Source: Prevotella sp. (GTDB taxonomy: Bacteria; Bacteroidota; Bacteroidia; Bacteroidales; Bacteroidaceae). From it: a stretch of DNA of 64,000 nucleotides. The stretch covers positions 1 through 64,000 of the forward strand of contig JAGCDO010000008.1 of NCBI GenBank assembly GCA_017651265.1, read 5' to 3'. The notes below the pieces were generated by a model. The model ran no database searches and had not been told where the DNA came from. It saw only the letters and a list, made by a program, of their open reading frames with translations. Both the position numbers and the translations under genes were made by a program. Positions 60,544-64,000 of the stretch are shown here, in pieces (the stretch's first letter is position 1; each line of letters opens with the position of its first letter).

Positions 60544-63144
60544 TCATTTTTTCAAGAATCCATATTCATATACTTTTTGCTCAATTTGCTTGGCGAGTTC
60601 TTTTTGCTTTTGGCGGAGGTCAGTAATGAGAGTAGTGTATGTCTGGTCATCACTTTCTGTGTTCATCTGTTGCTTGCCGCTTTTGGTGGTTTTCGTACCT
60701 TGGAAATAGAGGCGGATGTCATAGAATGATGCATTGGGCTTTTCTTTGGCGATGGGTTGCTGATGATAGTAGCGCCAAAGTTCACGGCCAGCATCCATAA
60801 CGGCTTGGGCTTCGGCTGACAAGGTTAATGGGACGGTGCCGTCGAGATTTTTTGTGGGAATGGAAACGACTGACTCGTCAAAGACATCTGCCACATGATA
60901 GTTTTTGCTGTCTTTTTCGTATTCCTTCTGTTCTTCTTCTGTTCGGACTGTCTTTTTGATTCGTCCGTGTATAAAGTCACTCATGAAATGACTCTCGAAT
61001 TTCTCCTTAGCATTAACCTCTTCTTCAGTGAAAGGGATCCAGTGGTTTGTTCCATGTTCACTGCTAATGCGATTCTGTCCGTGAAAAAGGGTATAGATGA
61101 GACAATCTGTCTGAAACTCTATGTCTGTTTGCCAGTCATTATGTGGATAGAGAAATTGATCACGATCATTCAACCAATCGGCCTCTATACAAAGCCGAAC
61201 TGCAAAATAAGTTACCATTGGGATGATATTGTTAGGAGTTATCCAGTTCCCTTTTACTTGTTTGAGGTCATTGTCAGAGGGCTTGAGAGTGATGAATACA
61301 CCTTTATTGTTTTGGAAGTCTGTTCCTAAATAACGTAAATAAGCATAATGTTCCTCTATCTTATTGTAGTATTGACGCAACCAGTTAATAATAAACAAAT
61401 CTTCATCATAAGAATACAAGTTCTTTTTTCCAAGATATTCGCCTTTTGCATCGTATACATCTGCTTCTGCTTGCCTAAAGAATACTTCAGTTCCAGTATG
61501 CCATATTTGGAAGCCTATAGGAAAGTTGCCTTTTACATTGTCAAATGTATTGGCAGGAACTAAGAAAAATCGCCCGGGCTTCGCCCGGAACTCCCTACGG
61601 AACTCACGGAAGTTAGGTGCTTGCACTATTTTCAAAGTTGAAAATAGTGCAAGCACCGTTGTAGGGAGTTCGTTCACAATTCTTGCATAGAATTGGGCGA
61701 AAAGTTCATTCCCAGCTCTTCCTAAACGATTCTTGTATTTTTCTAGAACTGCAGATTTTGAAAGGCCAACTCTATTCTGACCACTTCCTGTAACAGTTCT
61801 GGCGTTGCTTGCTTCTGCATATGGTGGATTAATATAGATAACGAGTTTTTCCCGTTTCTCTGGGTCTTGAATAATATCTTGTAGTGATTTGGGAAGTTTC
61901 GATTTCTTTGTTACGTTTCCTTCCTTATCCACTTCATCTAATAGTGGATCATTGAGAAAATCAAATTGAAATACATGGCTTTCCAACAAGTTCGCTCCGC
62001 CATTATCTTTATCTCTTGCAGCTGCATTCATGGTGTCAATGCGTTGAAGCATAGCCTGAACGTCAGCCTTGTCAATTGTTGAGGCGTATATATTGTATTT
62101 GTTTGTAAGTCCTGCTAACAGGTTGCCTGTACCAGCGCAGCAATCCCAAACGTAATACTCATCTTGCCAGTCTTCACCTAATTCTGCTGCTATATACTGT
62201 TGTGAGAGTTCTACCCATCGTGCTGGTGTAAAGAAACTGCCTTTACGTTCACGTACATCCTGTGGTACAAGTAAGTCTCGACGATTTACAATGTCGTCCC
62301 AGTATTCGCGACGTGGAGGACGGGCATAGCGATTCCAAAACTGGGTATGCGCTTGTTGATTATCTGTAAATTGGGCTTTGGTAAAATCTTCCAATCCAAA
62401 GTCGTTGATACGACGGTCTAATAAATAGTGATTATCGTGCAACAATACAAATAGTTTTTCGCTAAGCGTGTTATTCTCTTTTGAAAGAATATCAGCAAGA
62501 TAGAAATCTGCATCGATGATGCCTGCTTGCTTGGCTGCTTCCCAGTTGATATTAATAGTTGGTTTTACTGCTTCAAGCCATTTTAAATAAATATGGGTGA
62601 AATTATTTTTGTTGATACGAATATGACGTACTCCGATTTTTCGCAACGCGAAATTCTTCTTTATGAAGTACACCAGTTCCTTAGCATCCCTTTCATAATT
62701 ATATATTTCAAGTCCATGATGTAACGCATCATTCAATAATTCTTTGAGTTGTTTAAACTCTTTTGTCGTATGGTCACTTGGGGCAACATTCCAATTGAAG
62801 TCATTTTGGCGTAAAACGTCTAAAATAGTACTATAAGGTAAGAACGCCATTTTCTCAGCGTCGAAAGCACCAAGAAAAGCAGGAGGCAGAATTGTATCTT
62901 GCGGGCGTTCCTTTCCTAATGTAAGGATTAATTGGATTAAGGAATCATAAATATCCTGGCTAGTTCCTTTCTTTGCTTCTGCCCAAAGCAATGACTCTGC
63001 TTCATTCAGCCCCAGAGGGTCTGCAGGAATGGACACACAAAAATCAATACGTCCGATAATCTGAGTCGTATCGAAACCTTCAAAGAGATCATGAGCTACT
63101 TTATTCTTTAGTTCCTCTTCTAAAATATTGCCGTAGTATGCCAT
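60544..63144 (-). CDS. DNA N6-adenine methyltransferase with putative N-terminal PD-(D/E)XK domain
   Basis: An 866-residue protein, probably a single-chain restriction-modification enzyme. Residues D34 and E56-A-K58 (IDFCV, LLWAEAKKG) form a PD-(D/E)XK-like constellation, followed by a helix with SLIQLILTLGK. The methyltransferase core has motif I DCCAGTGNLLAGL (near 338) and catalytic motif IV INPPYAEA (near 437). The target-recognition and C-terminal parts follow. It starts 3 bases after the GIY-YIG gene. A 42-base near-perfect palindrome sits in its coding sequence at 61616-61657, encoding the conserved VLALFSTLKIVQA. Whether it cuts DNA cannot be told. Confidence 0.8.
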   Translation of the reverse strand: MAYYGNILEEELKNKVAHDLFEGFDTTQIIGRIDFCVSIPADPLGLNEAESLLWAEAKKGTSQDIYDSLIQLILTLGKERPQDTILPPAFLGAFDAEKMAFLPYSTILDVLRQNDFNWNVAPSDHTTKEFKQLKELLNDALHHGLEIYNYERDAKELVYFIKKNFALRKIGVRHIRINKNNFTHIYLKWLEAVKPTININWEAAKQAGIIDADFYLADILSKENNTLSEKLFVLLHDNHYLLDRRINDFGLEDFTKAQFTDNQQAHTQFWNRYARPPRREYWDDIVNRRDLLVPQDVRERKGSFFTPARWVELSQQYIAAELGEDWQDEYYVWDCCAGTGNLLAGLTNKYNIYASTIDKADVQAMLQRIDTMNAAARDKDNGGANLLESHVFQFDFLNDPLLDEVDKEGNVTKKSKLPKSLQDIIQDPEKREKLVIYINPPYAEASNARTVTGSGQNRVGLSKSAVLEKYKNRLGRAGNELFAQFYARIVNELPTTVLALFSTLKIVQAPNFREFRREFRAKPGRFFLVPANTFDNVKGNFPIGFQIWHTGTEVFFRQAEADVYDAKGEYLGKKNLYSYDEDLFIINWLRQYYNKIEEHYAYLRYLGTDFQNNKGVFITLKPSDNDLKQVKGNWITPNNIIPMVTYFAVRLCIEADWLNDRDQFLYPHNDWQTDIEFQTDCLIYTLFHGQNRISSEHGTNHWIPFTEEEVNAKEKFESHFMSDFIHGRIKKTVRTEEEQKEYEKDSKNYHVADVFDESVVSIPTKNLDGTVPLTLSAEAQAVMDAGRELWRYYHQQPIAKEKPNASFYDIRLYFQGTKTTKSGKQQMNTESDDQTYTTLITDLRQKQKELAKQIEQKVYEYGFLKK
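61574..61671. repeat. Nested inverted repeats inside the methyltransferase gene
   Basis: Bases 61616-61635 and 61638-61657 are perfect 20-bp inverted arms separated by 2 bases (AG). An outer pair, GAACTCCCTAC (61588-61598) and GTAGGGAGTTC (61661-61671), encloses it, and CCGGGC-TTC-GCCCGG (61574-61588) forms a third stem. All lie in an intact reading frame. Confidence 0.85.
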
Positions 63145-63147
63145 AAA

Positions 63148-63960
63148 TTATGCGTATTTTTGCATTGCTTTCTTTATTTTAATACAGATGTCGTATAGCC
63201 ATAATAGCGCATCCTGCCATTGCGACTTGTCATCCATATCGAAAGGTTTATAGGTAACGAATCTACAAGCCTTTGATGCCTCGCGCCACTCTATTTCACC
63301 ACCAATCTCTATCTCCAATTCATGAGAATGCTCTCGGATCTTGTTGAAAAAAGACTTGTTGGCAGGAATATAAACACCTGCTGTCAGTTCGTGTTTCTGT
63401 CTGCTTGCTGTCAAACATATATGATACTCAGATGAGCCAATACTCAAATCGTACCAATGCTGTGGATTTGCTTTCCTAATAGAAAACTCCTTATAAAATG
63501 CAGTGTGGTTAATAGCATGAGCATTAAACTCTTCCCAAAACTTTAGTTGTAACTCTGACGTATCTGAAATGCTAATTCGTGATGACTTCTCGGCCTTGTC
63601 TGTGTCTGGATTAATGGGAAGATTACTTTCATATTCGATGATTTCAGCATCATCTATAGCCATAGCAATATCGCGGAAGATGTCGAGGGCCATCTGTGGA
63701 GGTACATTGAAGAACTCGCGGTTTTGGCGGATGCGCAAATCGGTGAGGCGATCAATGGTCTTATGCACCAACTTCTCCACCTCGTTGTATTTCGTAGTCT
63801 TCATCGTGGCGAATATCTCGAAAGGCAAGGGTACGGCAGTATTATCCAGTTCCTTGCTTCTCACATCCACAGGACGTGAACTCTTACCGATCTTCACCCA
63901 ATCCTCTCGGAAGCTTGGATTGGTTAATATGTATACGTATCCAGGTTCTTTGGTGTTCAT
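63148..63960 (-). CDS. GIY-YIG (T5orf172/MUG113-like) and DUF4268 protein
   Basis: A 270-residue protein. The N-terminal GIY-YIG-type domain has GYVYILTN and WVKIGKS (the two strand motifs), RSKELD and later Glu/His residues. The C-terminal DUF4268 domain (about 140-265) has LKFWEEFNAHAINH, YHICLTASRQKHELTAGVYI and WREASKACRF; DUF4268 often accompanies restriction genes. The start at 63960 is chosen because a -7 motif overlaps the alternative ATG at 63993. It is probably the first gene of the right-hand defence-like operon; genes beyond the window edge cannot be seen. Confidence 0.8.
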   Translation of the reverse strand: MNTKEPGYVYILTNPSFREDWVKIGKSSRPVDVRSKELDNTAVPLPFEIFATMKTTKYNEVEKLVHKTIDRLTDLRIRQNREFFNVPPQMALDIFRDIAMAIDDAEIIEYESNLPINPDTDKAEKSSRISISDTSELQLKFWEEFNAHAINHTAFYKEFSIRKANPQHWYDLSIGSSEYHICLTASRQKHELTAGVYIPANKSFFNKIREHSHELEIEIGGEIEWREASKACRFVTYKPFDMDDKSQWQDALLWLYDICIKIKKAMQKYA

Positions 63961-63982
63961 TTCGTATTTAATTATTTCGATG

Positions 63983-63990
63983 CAAATATA
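63983..63990 (-). promoter_or_regulatory. -7 element of the methyltransferase/KAP operon
   Basis: TATATTTG on the minus strand, 22 bases before the start at 63960. The -33 position falls outside the window. Confidence 0.45.
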
Positions 63991-64000
63991 CAAAAATAAT

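Noticed and set aside
61574-61671. Invertible promoter or recombinase site
   Set aside because: The centre is only 2 bases and lies within an intact coding frame; no recombinase gene is in the window.

Overview
The window looks like chromosomal DNA of a Prevotella-like member of the Bacteroidales. The basis is recurrent Bacteroidetes-type promoters (TTTG-N20-TAnnTTTG, found on both strands), a type IX secretion C-terminal sorting domain, an OMP beta-barrel/TonB-type receptor, DUF3244 and DUF5597 proteins, and many secreted polysaccharide-degrading enzymes. No rRNA, tRNA, CRISPR array, integrase or transposase was recognised.

Layout. 1-8.6 kb is a defence island: an AbiL/RloAB-type pair (AAA15 ATPase plus RloB) bracketed by 22-bp-period repeats, then a complete three-gene Detocs-type phosphorelay (TPR/kinase DtcA, lone receiver DtcB, receiver-nucleosidase DtcC), then a truncated four-helix-bundle gene. 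8.6-15.2 kb encodes secreted proteins (Asp-box protein, S8 protease, a T9SS cargo with an S74-type chaperone domain, DUF3244) and a TPR lipoprotein regulator. 15.5-21.7 kb holds a beta-galactosidase-like hydrolase, RNase H, ArgS and an SF1 helicase. 21.8-45 kb is rich in plant-polysaccharide enzymes (GH3 twice, tandem-module esterase, PL11, GH51) interspersed with LemA/DUF2207, an alcohol dehydrogenase, the AmmeMemoRadiSam genes, an outer-membrane receptor, AlkD and RidA. 45-48.8 kb is a partner-switching-like operon (PP2C phosphatase/kinase fusion, SLC13 permease, STAS protein). 49-55.2 kb is an asparagine/aspartate operon (DcuB, asparaginase, porin, AspA) with a divergent AraC regulator. 55.3-57.9 kb has a retropepsin-like lipoprotein, an AlbA_2/Schlafen-like regulator and a zinc-ribbon protein. 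58-64 kb is a second defence-like operon: a GIY-YIG/DUF4268 protein, a methyltransferase with a putative nuclease domain, a KAP P-loop NTPase and a DUF2971 protein.

Working together. Detocs and AbiL probably provide anti-phage defence; the right-hand operon looks like restriction-modification plus an uncharacterised NTPase/DUF2971 pair. The asparagine genes form a coherent route from periplasmic deamidation to fumarate. The hydrolases suggest growth on arabinan, rhamnogalacturonan and xylo/gluco-oligosaccharides.

The most unusual structural signals are multicopy intergenic repeats that also occur in frame inside argS, the helicase and amrBA; a 42-bp near-perfect palindrome inside the methyltransferase coding sequence; and a consensus promoter followed by an intrinsic terminator, with no ORF between, upstream of argS.
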